Source: Azadirachta indica
Taxonomy: Eukaryota > Streptophyta > Magnoliopsida > Sapindales > Meliaceae
Direction of reading: 5' to 3'
DNA length: 64,000 nt
Assembly: GCA_022749755.1 (NCBI GenBank)
Contig: CM040452.1
Location: 9,504,350-9,568,349, forward strand
Positions 34,310 through 47,584 of this stretch are shown one piece after another. How positions within the stretch are numbered: the first letter of the stretch is position 1; each line of letters starts with the position of its first letter. Under the pieces are notes generated by a model that did no database searches, was not told the origin of the DNA, and saw only the letters and a list, made by a program, of their open reading frames with translations. A program made the translations under genes and the position numbers.

Positions 34310-35214
34310 TAATTTTTATAACAAACATATAAGATTTGATACAGGTAATATGACAAACACAATTCCCAAAAACTATAGTAAGTAGTAGAACAAGTTTGCA
34401 TATGTAAAGTCCAGCTTACTATCAGATAAGCATTGCTTAGTTCATCAAAATATTAAATTCTTATTATTTAGTAGATTAATCCACAATGCGTACTACCATC
34501 CAAGTTTAGTTAACCAAAACTAAGAGAGCATGTAAACTTTTCATTTATTAATTAAACCTAAAAAAGAAAATCATAAAACTTGTGATATATTTCCTTACTA
34601 AGCACAAGAAAGTAGAAACATATATTGGAAAAAGGATTTACAAGTTCCCTAAAATGCCTATGGAAGTGATTAATACTAATAGAATTTAAAAATTTTTATT
34701 AAGGTCCCTATTTATTAGAAAATGACCATTATACCTCTATTTAATTGTAATTAACTAAAAACATTATTTTTAAACTCCAAACTAAAATTAAATATAATAA
34801 TAATATAAATATTTATCGATAATAAAATATTTATGAAAATATTATAACTCAATATTAATTATATATTAGAAATAAAATAAAATATAAATAAATATTAATT
34901 TATTACTAAAATTTTATAGCATACTTAATCAATATTTATGATTATATTATAATTTAAATAAAATATAAAAAATAATAAGTTTATTATATATTAATAGATA
35001 TTATATTATTACTATACTACAAAATAATATTATTATCTATTTTATTAATGAATTTTAGAAAAATATAATGTATTTTATAAAATTTTAAATTTTAATAGTT
35101 ATTTTTGTTAAACTATTATCATTAGTGTAAGGATATAATCGTCATTTTAATAAATAGAGTATTTTTTAAACTATTAAAATTAATTTATTTAATAGGTCAA
35201 ACCTTGAGGACTTA

Positions 35215-35636
35215 ATGCCCGTTTGGTTTGGCTTTTTTATAGGCCAAAAGTGCTTTTTTAATGATAAAAGTTCTTTTCAAATTTTTTAATGTCGTTTGAT
35301 TGACAATGAAAAAGAGATTTTGGGATTTAAAAAAGCTATTTTCCTTCTATTGGAAGAAACCCAAAATTTAGGCTTTTGGCATTAGAACTTCTCCAGCTTT
35401 TTTAAAAGATAAAATTGTTTAAAATACCCTTACTTTATTTTAAAAATTCTACATTATTTCTTTAAAATAAAACATTAAAAATTTATCTATTAAAGTAATT
35501 ACTCAAATTTTCTCAAAAGTCATTTGTAACAACCAAATGATTAATAAATTTTTGTTAAAATCTCTACTCATAAAAGTTTTACGAGTAAAAGTTCTACATT
35601 AAAAAGCTCTATTTGAAAGTTATACCAAACGGACCC
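35215..35636. mobile_element. Tourist-like MITE (PIF/Harbinger type)
   Basis: 422 bp with ends ATGCCCGTTTGGTTTGG and CCAAACGGACCC (inverted), flanked by TTA (35212-35214 and 35637-35639). The same place in segment A (near 32255) lacks it, which proves insertion. No ORF. Confidence 0.75.
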
Positions 35637-36570
35637 TTATATATCTTTTTCTTGTATAATCTCCTAAACCATAAGCTGAATTTGATGAATTATTTCAAAA
35701 AATAACACTAAAAAAGACAATTTTACCATAAATAGACATATGACAACTTAAATATAAAGAAAAAAGTGGTCCATCCTTGTAAAGTTAATATCACCTTTCG
35801 GAAAATTCTCTTTCCAAAACGGAATACAAAGCCAAGTATGAAAATATAACCAACCCTAATGTATTTTAGATAAATATATTATATTTTACTAAATTTTAAA
35901 TATTAATAGTTATTTTTGTTAAATAACTATTATTAGCATAAGGATATAATTGTAATTTTTTAATAAATAAGACCTTTAATGATCATTTTTAAAACTGTTG
36001 AGATTAATTTGTTCAATAGGTCGAACCTCAAGGATTTATATATCTTTTTTTTTTAAATAATTTTTTAAACATAAGCTAAATTTGATTGAATTAGTTCAGA
36101 AAATAATGGTGAAAAAAACAATTTTACCATAAATAGATATATGATAGCTGAAACATAAAAAAAAAAAAAAAAGTGGTCTATCCTTATAAAGTTAATATCA
36201 ACTTGGGAAAAATCCTTTTTCAAAAATAGAATTCCAAGCCAAGCATGAAAATGCAACCAACCCTAATGTATTTTAAATAAATATATTGTATTTTACGAAG
36301 TTTTAAATTTTTATAGTTATTTTTGTTAAACAAATATTATTAGTATAAAGGTATAAAGTTATTTTCTGATAAATAAAGACTTTAACGAATCTTTTCAAAA
36401 CTATTAGAACTAATTAATTTAATAGGTTGAACCTTAAGAACTTATATAAGCTATCAATTTTTTCAAAAAAAATAACAGTGAAAAAAGTGGTCCATCTTTA
36501 CAAAGTTAATATCACCTTTTGTGAAAATCTTATCTTCTCTTTTCAAATAAGAATACAAAGCCAAGCAAGA

Positions 36571-38132
36571 AAATACGAGAAGCCCTAGTGCCGAAAGGCT
36601 TCAACATCTAGAGAAATGGTGAATAACTATAGGTCAATATTTAGCAGCAGCAACAACTAATCGTCAAAGAAACTGTTGTTGTTTTGATGTATTTCCTCAT
36701 TGCGGCAAAATGATTTGGACATTTTGATAACATCGGCAGCTAGCACATGATCCACAAGCAACTTAGGTAATCACTTTTGAAATTTTATATTTTGGCAAAA
36801 TATATGCAGACCCCACTTTACAAAAACACAAAATATCCACCACTTCTATCAACGAGATCCACATGCCTGACACTCTCTCTCTTCCCCTATCATTTTCTCC
36901 TTATAGTTACCATTCAATGAGTGCATGAAAAACTAAAAATGAAAAAAAAAAAATTATATGGAATAATTTTGGAGGCTAAGTTTAAACATGCATTTCTTTT
37001 TTTTTTTTTGGGAAAATAAAGTTGCAATTGTTAAAATAAAATATTTTTAATATTTTTAAGAAAATAATAAAATAAAATGTGTTTTTTCTTCTTAAAAAAA
37101 AATCTCTCTTTGGTCAAATTCTTTTTCTTTTTCTCTCATTTTTATAGTAATCAATTTCTTTCTTCTTAAAGAAAAAAAATAAAATAAATTTTCAAAAAAT
37201 AAAATCTAAAAAATAATTTTGAAGTCTTTTATTTTCTCTCCCATTTAAATTTCAAAAAATAAATTTGAAATCTTTTTCCTTTCTATCTTATTTTTATAGT
37301 AATCAATTTCCTTTTTTATAAAAAAAATTAAAAAAGTTGGAATCTTTTTCGTCATTTCTCTCTTCTTTTAGCAATCAATTTTTTGTAAGTAGAAAAATTT
37401 TTTAAATAATTTTTTAAAAAAATCAAATGAATACACAGAAGACTTAAATCCTTCACCTTACAGTCAATGATTTTAAGCCTGCACACAGGTTATTATTATT
37501 TAATTCTTTAATGTTTATGAAAAAAATCAAAAATTTTAAAAATATATAACTTAAATCCTTGAAGTTTTAAAAATAAATAATTTAAATCCTCGTTACTTTC
37601 TTCTTATTTTATTTAAGTTTTTGACTAATTTTGACTGATAGAGATAATTATGACAAATACTAACAAACATTTGAAAAGACTATTTTATAAGATATAATAA
37701 AAATATAATATATTATTTATAAAATAATATATTAATAAATTAATATTTTTATCAATATATTATTAATTAATATATTTTTATAAATATATTAAATTTTACC
37801 AAATTTTAAAAATTTAATAATTATTTTTATGGATTAACTGTTATTAATAAGAATATAATTATTATAATTAATTATTTTAATAAACTAAATTTTAAGAATT
37901 CGGATGTACTTTTTCTGTAAAAATAGAACACATGGCAGTCGGGTTTCATCATTAATACCTAATCCAGTATTATAATTAATGAATGAACTAACCACTGGAT
38001 AAAGATCACAGCACGTTGATTTGTTTTGCTGTTCTAGTGACAACAGAAAACATTTTTAACAGTATTAAAAGGAAAACTACCCCTTAATTTTTTAAATGAT
38101 AAAATTCCTTCATGGTGGGCGATAATTTTTTT
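36571..38132. other. AT-rich intergenic stretch
   Basis: Contains a moderately complex patch at about 36580-36770 (a Met start at 36615, then stops within 14 codons) that I cannot assign. From 36990 it is mostly poly-A/T and pyrimidine-rich sequence. The pair at about 37540-37590 and 37870-37920 may be another degraded TIR pair. Confidence 0.45.
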
Positions 38133-41100
38133 GGGAAAATTCCTTTTATCCCCCTAAAGTTTGACCTAATGACCCACTTTTCCCCTAAGGTTTCAGAAAG
38201 CTCTTTACTCCCTCGTAGTTAGGTTCGTCTATGTTAGAATCCACTTTTTGAAGTGCAATCACGCTTATATCTTTGATTGTTGACTCGAGAAGCCATGATG
38301 CAGACTCAAAGAAATGTCCGTGGGTCCAAGTTGCACACCTTTTTTTTATCAACTTTTTTTGTTAAGGTTAATTATTCACTCATTTTGTTCGGTTCAAGGA
38401 CATAAATAGTCATTTCTTTCTTACAATTTTTTTTTTTTGTTAAATGAAGCTAATTTAATTTCAATTAAAAAAATAAATATTTAATTTATTCAATTCTATT
38501 TTTATTTTTTATTTTAAAATTTTCACATTTCTTTTTTCAATTTTTGACTTTAAAGTTTCTATTTTTTATTCAATTTTCATTAAGTTTTTACCCTAATCTA
38601 TGATTAAAATAACACTCATATATTAGCAAATAATAATCATAAATTCAATAAGTGACAAGAAAAATAGTCAAACAATAAAAAAAATAATTAAAAATAATTA
38701 TATTTGTTTAAAGTAAATTGAATATATATTGAAAATTTTCACCTTAAACATAAAAATGTCACTATTTTTAATTATTTTTGGATTCTTCTTCTTCTTCACT
38801 TTGCTTCACTTCTTTAGGTCAGTCTCCCATTTCTTTCTTTCTCTGTAATTAGGGATGGTAAAAATTTTAGAAGAGTTGGGGGCCTAACCTATTCAGGTCG
38901 AGGATTGAGAAAGATAATTTCAAAAAATCGAGGATAGGGTCAAGTATGGGTTTCATCCTAGTTTAAAAATCAAGTCAGTGATAGGGACGGGTTTCCATCC
39001 CTAGCCCATCCCCGATTCCCCCCAAGTTTAAATTGAAATTTATTTTAGTTAATTACTTGGATATCTATTTTATTTAATAAATAACTATAAGAGTTTTATT
39101 TTTTTTTTAGTCAAACAAATCCTTCAAAAAGTTTATAATTGTTTAATTTAGTCAATTAAGTCCTTCATAATTATTTAAAAATTTTCAATTTAATCAATTT
39201 TAGAATTTTATAAATTCATTTTCTTAATAAAAATTTGCTAAAATAATTTAAAAAATTAAATAATTTTTAATAATTAAATTTAGAACAATAAGTTTTGATA
39301 AAATAATAATAATAAATTGATGTCAAACAAAATAATCAATTTGTAATTAATAAATTAATTTGTTGTAATATAATAATATAAGATTAACAAAACAAAGAGA
39401 TTTTTAAAGATTTTCTTTTTGTTTTCATATTTCATTTTCTTATCTACCAAATAAAATATTTTTCTAGAAAATTATCAAAAAAAATTTAAGATTTATGTAA
39501 TATGTTTTCTCTAACTTTATTAATTTTATTAAAAACTAGATCATAATTGACTACCACATTTATTAATTTTTCAACTTATATAGGTTAATAAAGAGATTAT
39601 AGCAAATGTATCAATTAAATTTGATATTTTATTGTAACAAAATTTTTATAACCTGCAATATTTTATATATATTACCTCAAACAAATTGATGATTGCTGTC
39701 GATTTTCTTACTTTTAACAATTAATTTATAAAAAATTAAAAATTTATTTTTGTTATATTATTTTAATGATATGTGAAATGGTGATTTCATGTACAAAAAA
39801 ACCAAAAATTGATAATATGTTCTTTAATAATAAATTAAAAATTCATAATTACATGAGTTAATTTTTATTAAATACTTTAAATATGTAATTAAGTCAGTAA
39901 ATTTAATACTTTAAATATGCTTCTATGATACTTGAGATTTCAATCAATATAACATTCATTTTTGAGCATTTTATAATAGATATAAAAAAATAATTTTATA
40001 ACTGAAAACAATTTAGATTTAACTATCTATATATAATTTAAATGATTGACTTAACGTTAAATAGTAACAATTATGTGTCAAAATTAAGGACATTTTTTTG
40101 AAACTTTTTAAAATTAATATTTGAAAGAAAATAATTATATTTCTAATAAAATTTATTTTATTAGAATTTAAAAATTTTAATATTAAGACAAAATTATTGT
40201 TCCCTCAAACAATTATAAAGAAAATAGTAATAATAAGATTATATTTAGATAATTATTAAAGATAAAGTTATTGTTAGATTATACAATTATTTTTATATCA
40301 ATAATAACAATTCAAAAATCATATTTTTAATAATATAAATTAAATATTTATTCTTTGTTAAATATAGTTCATTTACATGTTTTGATATAATAGGTAGGTG
40401 TCATTCTATGGTAAGATTAATTGTTGGTTATATTTGTCCAATTCTTGAGTTTAATTCCAAACAATTACAAAAAAAATTTTCTAGTCAAATGGGGTCGACA
40501 TCAAGTCAAGAGTCCTTAGAGATCCAGACTCAAATCGGAGACATCCACGGCCTATCCTTGATTTGGCTTAACTAGGGACAGGCTAGGGATGGCGATCCCC
40601 TAGCCCAATTAGGAACAAGGGCCGAGGAGTGGGGTCCTTGGCCCATTGCCATCATGTTTGCAGCTCACAAAATTTTCGGCTTTACTTTGTCATCTTTTTT
40701 AAATTGTCCATTATCACATTCGCTAGTATCACTAATTTCACTATCGATTCAACGTAGAAATTCTATTTGCGTGTTTAGAAACTTGAACTAGATTTTATGA
40801 TTGTAAGAGAAGAAAATAAATTTTGTTTTTAATTTGCGTGTTTAGGTTGAAGAATTGAGTAAAGAAACAATTTTGGATTTTGGATTTGAGTAGGCTTAAG
40901 AAGCAGCGGTGGCAATTACCTAGGAAGAAGAAGAAGTGCTTAAGGGTTTTGCTTTTAGTGGTTAATTGATTACTTTTTATATTTATTTATTTTTTTTATT
41001 CATAAATTATAAAAAGAAAATGATATTAATAAATAATTAAATTTAAATAAATTTACTATTTAAATATTTGTAGATTTATATGCGGTCATCTCACTAGCAT

Positions 41101-41252
41101 TTTTTGTTTTTGAATGCAAGAGTACGGTTCTACCGTTCAAAAAGTGAATTCTAACAAAGACAGACTTAACGGTGGCCGGTAAAGAGATATTTGAAACCTT
41201 AGGGGAAAGAAAATAATTAGATTAAACTATAGGGGGTAAAAGGAATTTGTCC
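38133..41252. mobile_element. Large Mutator-like element with ~100-bp inverted ends
   Basis: The left end (38133-38235, GGGAAAATTCCTTTTATCCC, then TTTCCCCTAAGGTTTC) pairs with the right end (about 41150-41252) over roughly 100 bp. No exact 9-bp duplication is found beside the ends, perhaps because both flanks are T-runs. No transposase motif or long ORF. The TIR resembles that of the elements at 33382 and 47585. It holds a second possible insertion, 38852-40655. Confidence 0.7.
38852..40655. mobile_element. Possible hAT-like insertion within the larger element
   Basis: The edges AGGGATGGTAA and GGCCCATTGCCATCAT are short imperfect inverted ends, and both sides carry similar GC-richer subterminal patches (38870-39030; 40495-40655) with GGGATGG/CCATCCC words. 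Target duplication not identified. Confidence 0.35.
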
Positions 41253-41557
41253 TTTTCTTCATTGGAAGGAGGATTAGTGCTAATTCCACGATTTGACAGC
41301 AACATATACACGGCATTATCAGGAAAAATATAATGCAATTTCTAATGGACATTTAGGAAGCCTAGTGGATGATGTGTAGGAATACTTTAATCCTTTCTTT
41401 TCATAAACAAATTATTGCTAGATCATATATCTAAGAAAGAGATATTTTCTCTTTTCTAGAAGATTAAACCTTAAACAATAAAATTAAATGTTAAAATTAT
41501 CTATAAATAAAACTAACCACTCAAGAGTAGATTATAAATTTCATTAAATTAAATTAT

Positions 41558-42500
41558 GGAAAAATGACAATTAATTCTTTTTAAAAATAAATATCAAATT
41601 ATTATTCAAAACGAAAATATTTGATAATGAGACGTGATCTAATAAATTGTTCATCATTGTCAGATTTTGGCTCACTTTGACTAATAAAAAAATGACATAA
41701 ATGCTTTATTGACTTATATTGACGAATAAATTTATATAAATATCCTTAATTTTGAAATTTCTTAAAAATAAATTATATATAAATATAAACACAACACACC
41801 AAAAATTTTAAAAAATAATAATATATTTTGAAAATAAAAAATTAAAATTAAAATTAGATTTAACAATAAGTAATTTATATTATAAACTTTTAGGAGTTTT
41901 TAAAAAATAAACTATAAAATATAAAGAGATAAATGTGCATCAAAATGATAAATTGTTCTCATATTCTCCATTTCTACAATTCCTTCGTAACCCACTTTTT
42001 ATCAACATAAGCTAATTCATTTTTTCCATCAAAATCACCAAATTTACAATTCTTAGTCTTTTCTCAACATCAAACATCACCAGCTATTAATTTTTTATTC
42101 ATAAATTAAAAAAAATGAAGAAAAAGAATAAATTAAAAAAGAAGAAGAAATCAAAGACCACCAACCACCAATTTTTCACCTAATTATTAAAAAAGAAGAA
42201 AAGGAATAAATCAAAGAAGAAGAAAAAGAAAAAGAAGAATAAGAAAAATGTGAAAAGAGAAAGAAAAAAAAAGAAGAAGAAGAAGAAGAAGCTAGGGGTT
42301 TTTTTTTTTTGTTATTTTATTAAATATAATTTATTTTATATTTTTTAATTTTAATTTTAAATTACAATGACTAATCTATGCCTTTTCTCTGTAACAATAA
42401 CGGAAAAATTTAACAGAAAAAGTCTCGTCGACAAAATTTTCATTTTTTGTGACTATTTGATATTTATGTTTAAAAATAGGTGTCTACCTATTATTTTCCT
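41558..42500. mobile_element. Mutator-like element with exact 9-bp target duplication
   Basis: The ends GGAAAAATGACAATTAATTC and TACCTATTATTTTCCT are parts of inverted repeats about 60 bp long (block ATAAATATCAAAT at left, ATTTGATATTTAT at right). TTAAATTAT occurs on both sides (41549-41557, 42501-42509). The interior has an almost pure purine run with a GAA repeat (42190-42292). No ORF. Confidence 0.8.
42190..42292. repeat. Purine tract with GAA microsatellite
   Basis: Nearly uninterrupted A/G run ending in seven GAA-type triplets at about 42271-42291, inside the 41558-42500 element. Confidence 0.9.
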
Positions 42501-42711
42501 TTAAATTATTCATAATGAATGTAAAATTTGATTTAGGTGGGACGTAAAATTATTTAGATATTGATTTTAGTAACCTTACTGTCAAAAAAATAACAGAAAA
42601 TAAAATAAAATAAAATAAAAGAGGTTCGATATTATCTCTTCGTAAAGTGTGAACCATAAACAATAACATTAACAATAATAATAACGATGATGACGTTATG
42701 GCGACAACAAC

Positions 42712-42763
<52 letters not shown>
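42712..42763. repeat. (TAA)n microsatellite
   Basis: About 16 consecutive TAA triplets. They create the poly-Ile stretch of a spurious minus-strand frame. Confidence 0.95.
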
Positions 42764-42766
<3 letters not shown>

Positions 42767-43354
42767 TTCCACCTCTTTGAATGGTTACAATTAAACAATA
42801 AAATAATAAAGATATTGTTTAACTAGATGGAGAGTGAGAGATTGATTGCGTGGATGATTTTGAGTGGGTGCAATAATTGCGACTAAATTCACAAAAAGTA
42901 GTCGCCCCACCTTCCTACGAAAGTTTGATTGCTGCATTCGTTTTTGATTTATTTTGTATATAGGCAGATGACAAAGGAAATTTCATTTTGAATATACATA
43001 ATAATCTATGTATCATTAAATGTGAATTTTTTTTATATGTATTCTAAATTTTGAATATAAGCTGATAAAAGAAATATTTATATAAAGTTTAAATATTTTG
43101 AGTCAACATAATAAATTTTATATACTTTAATTAATAAGAAAAGTGCAGCAGTTGGGATTCAATATATACATATATATAAATCAATAATTTTATTATTTTA
43201 CACATATATTGTCTTATTAAGAGATTATTAAATTTAAAAATATTTAATGGTTAAAATTTAATCTGATGACATAATTAATATAATGTAAGTAATATACATT
43301 TAATATCAATCTTTAAATATATTTAAATTTAATTATTTATAAATAATGTAAAGA

Positions 43355-43406
43355 TATATATATATATATATATATAACAAGGTTACTAATTCTTCTTCTA
43401 CGTGTG

Positions 43407-43430
<24 letters not shown>
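43355..43430. repeat. Two (TA)n microsatellites
   Basis: TA runs at about 43354-43376 and 43408-43430, separated by about 30 bp. Confidence 0.9.
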
Positions 43431-43437
<7 letters not shown>

Positions 43438-43474
43438 TGGGTAAGAATCTAATCACATGGAGCTGCTTGCTACT

Positions 43475-44425
43475 TTGACGCCAAGTAATCATGGCCTTAA
43501 TTGGTTTACTACACAACCTTTGTCTTATACGTTGACACCCACATAATATATTGCTAATTAGTCAATCAAGTACAACAATTCTTTTTCAACAAAATTTCGT
43601 TATTAACATATAACATGTTTTACGTCATCGGCATATACGTAATCGATAAACAAAATGATGTTGTTTTCTAAAAATTAATTTAAAATTTTTAAATCATAAA
43701 TATTGTAAATCGTTGATTTCGATTATAATACTTTTATTATTGATGGCTAAATTTTTGTCCTAATATCATAAAATGATTCGAGAATAAAAACAATTTATGA
43801 AGCTGATTATTTTTAAAAAATTAAAGTAAAAAAAAAAAAAAAACTAAAGTACGAAATTTCCTATATATATATAATTAATATATACATGTTTACATATGCT
43901 AATTTTGATGCAATCATGCCTTTAATTGGTTGATTCCCCCACTATCTTTGACTTATATGTCGACAAATATATGCATAATATTTTGGTTCTAATTATTTTA
44001 ATTAATAGTAAGTAAATTAGTCAATCAAGTACAATTATTATTCGCCAACAAAATTTGATATCATTATTAATATTATTAATATTATTAATATTAACATACA
44101 ACTAGTTTCCATCAATATATAAGTGAGAATCATGCAAAATAAAAAAATATAATCATAAATATAATAGATTGAAAACAATATAAATATAAGATAAGATTAA
44201 TTGAAAAAAATCTAGATAAAAATAGATACTGTTCAAATTTTAATTTTTGTAATTAAGTTAATATAAAGATAAATATTTAGTTTAAATTGTAAACAAAATA
44301 TATTTATTTTCTGAAAATTTTAAATCATAACTATTGTAAATCATTGATTTCATTCAAACGGTTGACAATATTCTTATTACTGATATGGAACTTTCATATG
44401 GGTATCATAGAATGGAAAAAAAAAA
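43475..44425. repeat. Diverged direct duplication in the intergenic region
   Basis: Blocks in the same order in 43475-43800 and about 43906-44425: CCTTAATTGGTT, TGTCGACA-like words, TAGTCAATCAAGTACAA, AACAAAATTT, and AAATCATAAATATTGTAAAT followed by TTGATTTC. The second copy has an ATT-repeat expansion (44065-44095) and an extra AT-rich insertion. No gene. Confidence 0.6.
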
Positions 44426-45165
44426 ATTATGAAATGGCTGTTTTTGAAAATTAGAGTTTAAAAAAGCAAAAAATAAGACATTTTCTTTAAATAATATTTT
44501 CGCTTTTGTCAAGAGTATTATCTTATTGCAAGACAAATCAAAATTTTGAATTTAGATCGAAGATCAAATCTAACACCATTTTTCAGTAATTCTTTCAAAA
44601 TCACACACCATTTAACTATTTTATTTTAGATTTAAGGTAAAAAAACACCTATCATTGACTGAAGCATATTATATATGTTTATGTAGGAAGAGATTAGATA
44701 ATAATTTTAATTTTTGATATAATTATTAAATAGGTTAATTTTAAATTAATTTAAAATATATTATATTTTTATTAAATATTAAAATACATTATGTTTTCCT
44801 TTTGACACGTAACGTTGATATAAATTATCACCGAGACGTAAGCATGCATGCGTAAAAAGCTTTACCTGTCACTAATTTCCGTTTTCCAGTAAGCATTAAT
44901 TTGTCTGCATTATTATTATTATTATTATGTTTACAAATAAAAATTATAAAATTTATGATTTTAATAAAGTGCCTGAATAAAGATAATTGCTTTTTTATTC
45001 ACGTCAACGTGATACACACGTTGGTTTTACCCTTTTCCAAGTAGACCGAAGACAATAGTAGGATCCCAATATATCAATAATTAATTTCCCCTCTCTCGAC
45101 CTTTAAAGTCGTTAAAACCATAGCCACACTTCAAGTAATTTGTAAACAGCCACATGTAATTTGAT
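44426..45165. other. Intergenic stretch, no gene
   Basis: Contains an imperfect palindrome at about 45006-45024 (CAACGTG ... CACGTTG) with two ACGT cores, similar to G-box/ABRE-type sites. It is too isolated to assign to a promoter. Confidence 0.4.
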
Positions 45166-46046
45166 ATTGGAATAATTTCATTTTAGTCCTTAATGTTTTA
45201 AAAAATATCATTTTAATTAATATATTTTACATATTAACTTTCATCTTTATTTTTAACAATTAAAAAGATAAAATTATAATTTTATCAAATTGATTAATTT
45301 TATACTTTTTCTTTTTGATCTTTCTTTTTTATTTCTTTCCTTTGTTTCTTCTTCATCTTTCCCATCTCTTTCTCTCCTCATTTTTTCATGAAGAAAAAAT
45401 TACAATAAAATTAAAATAAATTAAAATTAGTCATTTAATGTTCTCAATTTAAACAAAAAAAATTAATACAATGTGTAATTAATTTATTCAAATGAAATTA
45501 ATTTCATAACCTTAGCAATTGAATCAATTAATTGAAGTTTACAATAAAAAACTTATATTCAAAATTTTTCTTTTTTAGAAAAACTATAATTACAATTCCA
45601 ATCTCTCCTAAATCTTGAAAAAAAACATTGAGAGGAAAAGAAAAAGAAAAAAGACTAAAAAAAAAAATAAACAGAGAAGGAAGACATTGAAGAAGAAAAA
45701 ATAAAAAAACTATTTTTTTTATTAATTTAATTTATAAAATTATAATTTCATCTTTTTAATTGTTAAAAGATAAGAGTTAATATGTGAAAGTGATATGATA
45801 ATTTTTATAAATTTTGGGATCAAATTAAAAATTAATTAATATTAGGTAAGATAAATTAAAAATTAACCTACCTCACTAATGGGGAAAAAAACTTACCAGT
45901 TAAGAGACCTAACAAATATTGACTGAAACAATTAGGACATAAGAGATAATTTTTTAATAAAATTAAAGACCTTTTTATTTAATTTATAAAACATACTAAC
46001 CAAAGTGACATTTCTTAAATTATTAAGGATCAAAATAAAATTATCT
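45166..46046. mobile_element. TIR element, probably Mutator-like
   Basis: The left end (about 45168-45235, AATAATTTCATTTTAGTCC) pairs with the right end (about 45975-46046), and inner inverted blocks also match (45232-45290 with 45738-45800). The flanks TAATTTGAT and TAATTTAAG agree at 7 of 9 positions. No ORF. Confidence 0.6.
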
Positions 46047-47584
46047 AATTTAAGATAAATATGTTATATGTATTAATTATAATATATTAATTATACATGA
46101 ATTATACGTGTTGATGTGATTTCGCTCATTAAAAATATTTAAATTTAACTATTTACAAATAATATAAAAAATATAAAGTTAATGATTTTTTTTAAAATGA
46201 TTTTGGACGAAAGTGAGTAACCTCATCCAATGAATATTAAATATTTATTTTTATTATTACTTAAATTTAAAATAAAGTTAGTGAGTTATTGATTACTTCA
46301 CGTAATAAAATTTACAGTTAAATATGATGCAACTAAAAAGAGAGGTTTATTGAATTTTTTTTTTGTCTTGATGCAATAATTGAGACTAAAGTCTTAAAAT
46401 GAGGGCCAAAAGGAAGAATAATCATGAATATGATACCATATATTCATTTCATTTGTATCTTCAAATCTTAATTTCTTAATTGTAATTTTAAAGTTGCTTT
46501 ATATATATATATGTATATATATTTCTTAAGTTGCTATAGGCTTAAGATAAAATATAATTAATTCTATGTGGGAAATAAAGTAGATATGGGTATACAATAT
46601 TGATAGTAACTTTAATCCTTTTATAAGAGGCCAATAATGTTCCCCACCGCACTGAAGTGATCACATCATATGTACACCACAGTACCCGTGTAAAAAAAGT
46701 ACCTTCTTTATTTGTTCATTTAATTTGGTCCTGGCCTCCATTTTCTGAAGGGTCTTTATTGCATTAACTGTAGAAGATTACTACCTCTGAACTAACCTTC
46801 CTGCCAAATGATTTTATAACTAACCGAAGTCAAATAATTATAACAACATTTTCATGTCATTAATTATATTACTAGAACTTGTGCTTTACTGTGCACTGAT
46901 CATGTCCATAACTGGTCCGTTACAATGGACAGCTAATTATATATATATATATATATGTATATACATAGGATTTTTTTAAAATTTTTTACTATAATATTTG
47001 TATTTTTATCCATTTTTTAAATTTATATATAGTTTAACCTCTATAATTTTGTAAAATTATTAATTTATTAATTATTTTTAAAATATTAATAAATTAATTT
47101 TATTTTTTAGATATTTTAAACTCTTAATTATCTATTTTTGACTGCGTTCTATATACATATAGAGTAAACATAATTCGCTTTATGAGTAGTTAAATAAATT
47201 GAAACCTATAATGGGATGATTCTGAATGTTAATTAAAAGGGTCATGTTTTTATGGACCACAGAAGCTATCTACAGCTACAACTATTTCTTTTTGCGCCCA
47301 TTTTCTTTTCTAATTTTCTTTCCAGAGAAGGGCGCATTTTCTTTTCTTTTTTAAAAGATTTGTTTTCATTGATTCAACTTTGGTATCCTTTATTGAGCAA
47401 GGCAACGATCTTTTTGTTCAAAAGGCATTTTCAGGATTCTAAAGAATATATTTAGCTAATCGAGAAGAAAAAGCAAAGGCTGATTTTTGTAGTTCCAAAT
47501 CACCTGCCACCATCACTTGCATGGCTGTTTTGATAGGATTCCGCAAAAATTATAAGACAACGACCGAAAATATGTATATTGCAA
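46047..47584. other. AT-rich intergenic stretch, no gene
   Basis: Several TA runs (46500-46522, 46938-46958). A 67-codon frame at 47252-47455 is Phe-rich and without motifs. Nothing assignable. Confidence 0.5.

Larger units (their letters stand above)
33073..36570. repeat. Segment B of the duplicated block, interrupted by two transposons
   Basis: Direct repeat of segment A with the same order, including three ~400-bp units (about 35045-35862, 35863-36262, 36263-36570). It is enlarged by insertions at 33382-34309 and 35215-35636; segment A keeps the empty sites (about 31371 and 32255). No gene. Confidence 0.75.

Noticed and set aside
36580..36770. Gene-like patch with a Met start and moderate complexity
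   Set aside because: Stops appear after 14 codons, no other frame or strand gives a recognisable motif, and no splice pattern is convincing.
42550..42798. Minus-strand frame with a long Ile run
   Set aside because: Produced by the (TAA)n microsatellite.
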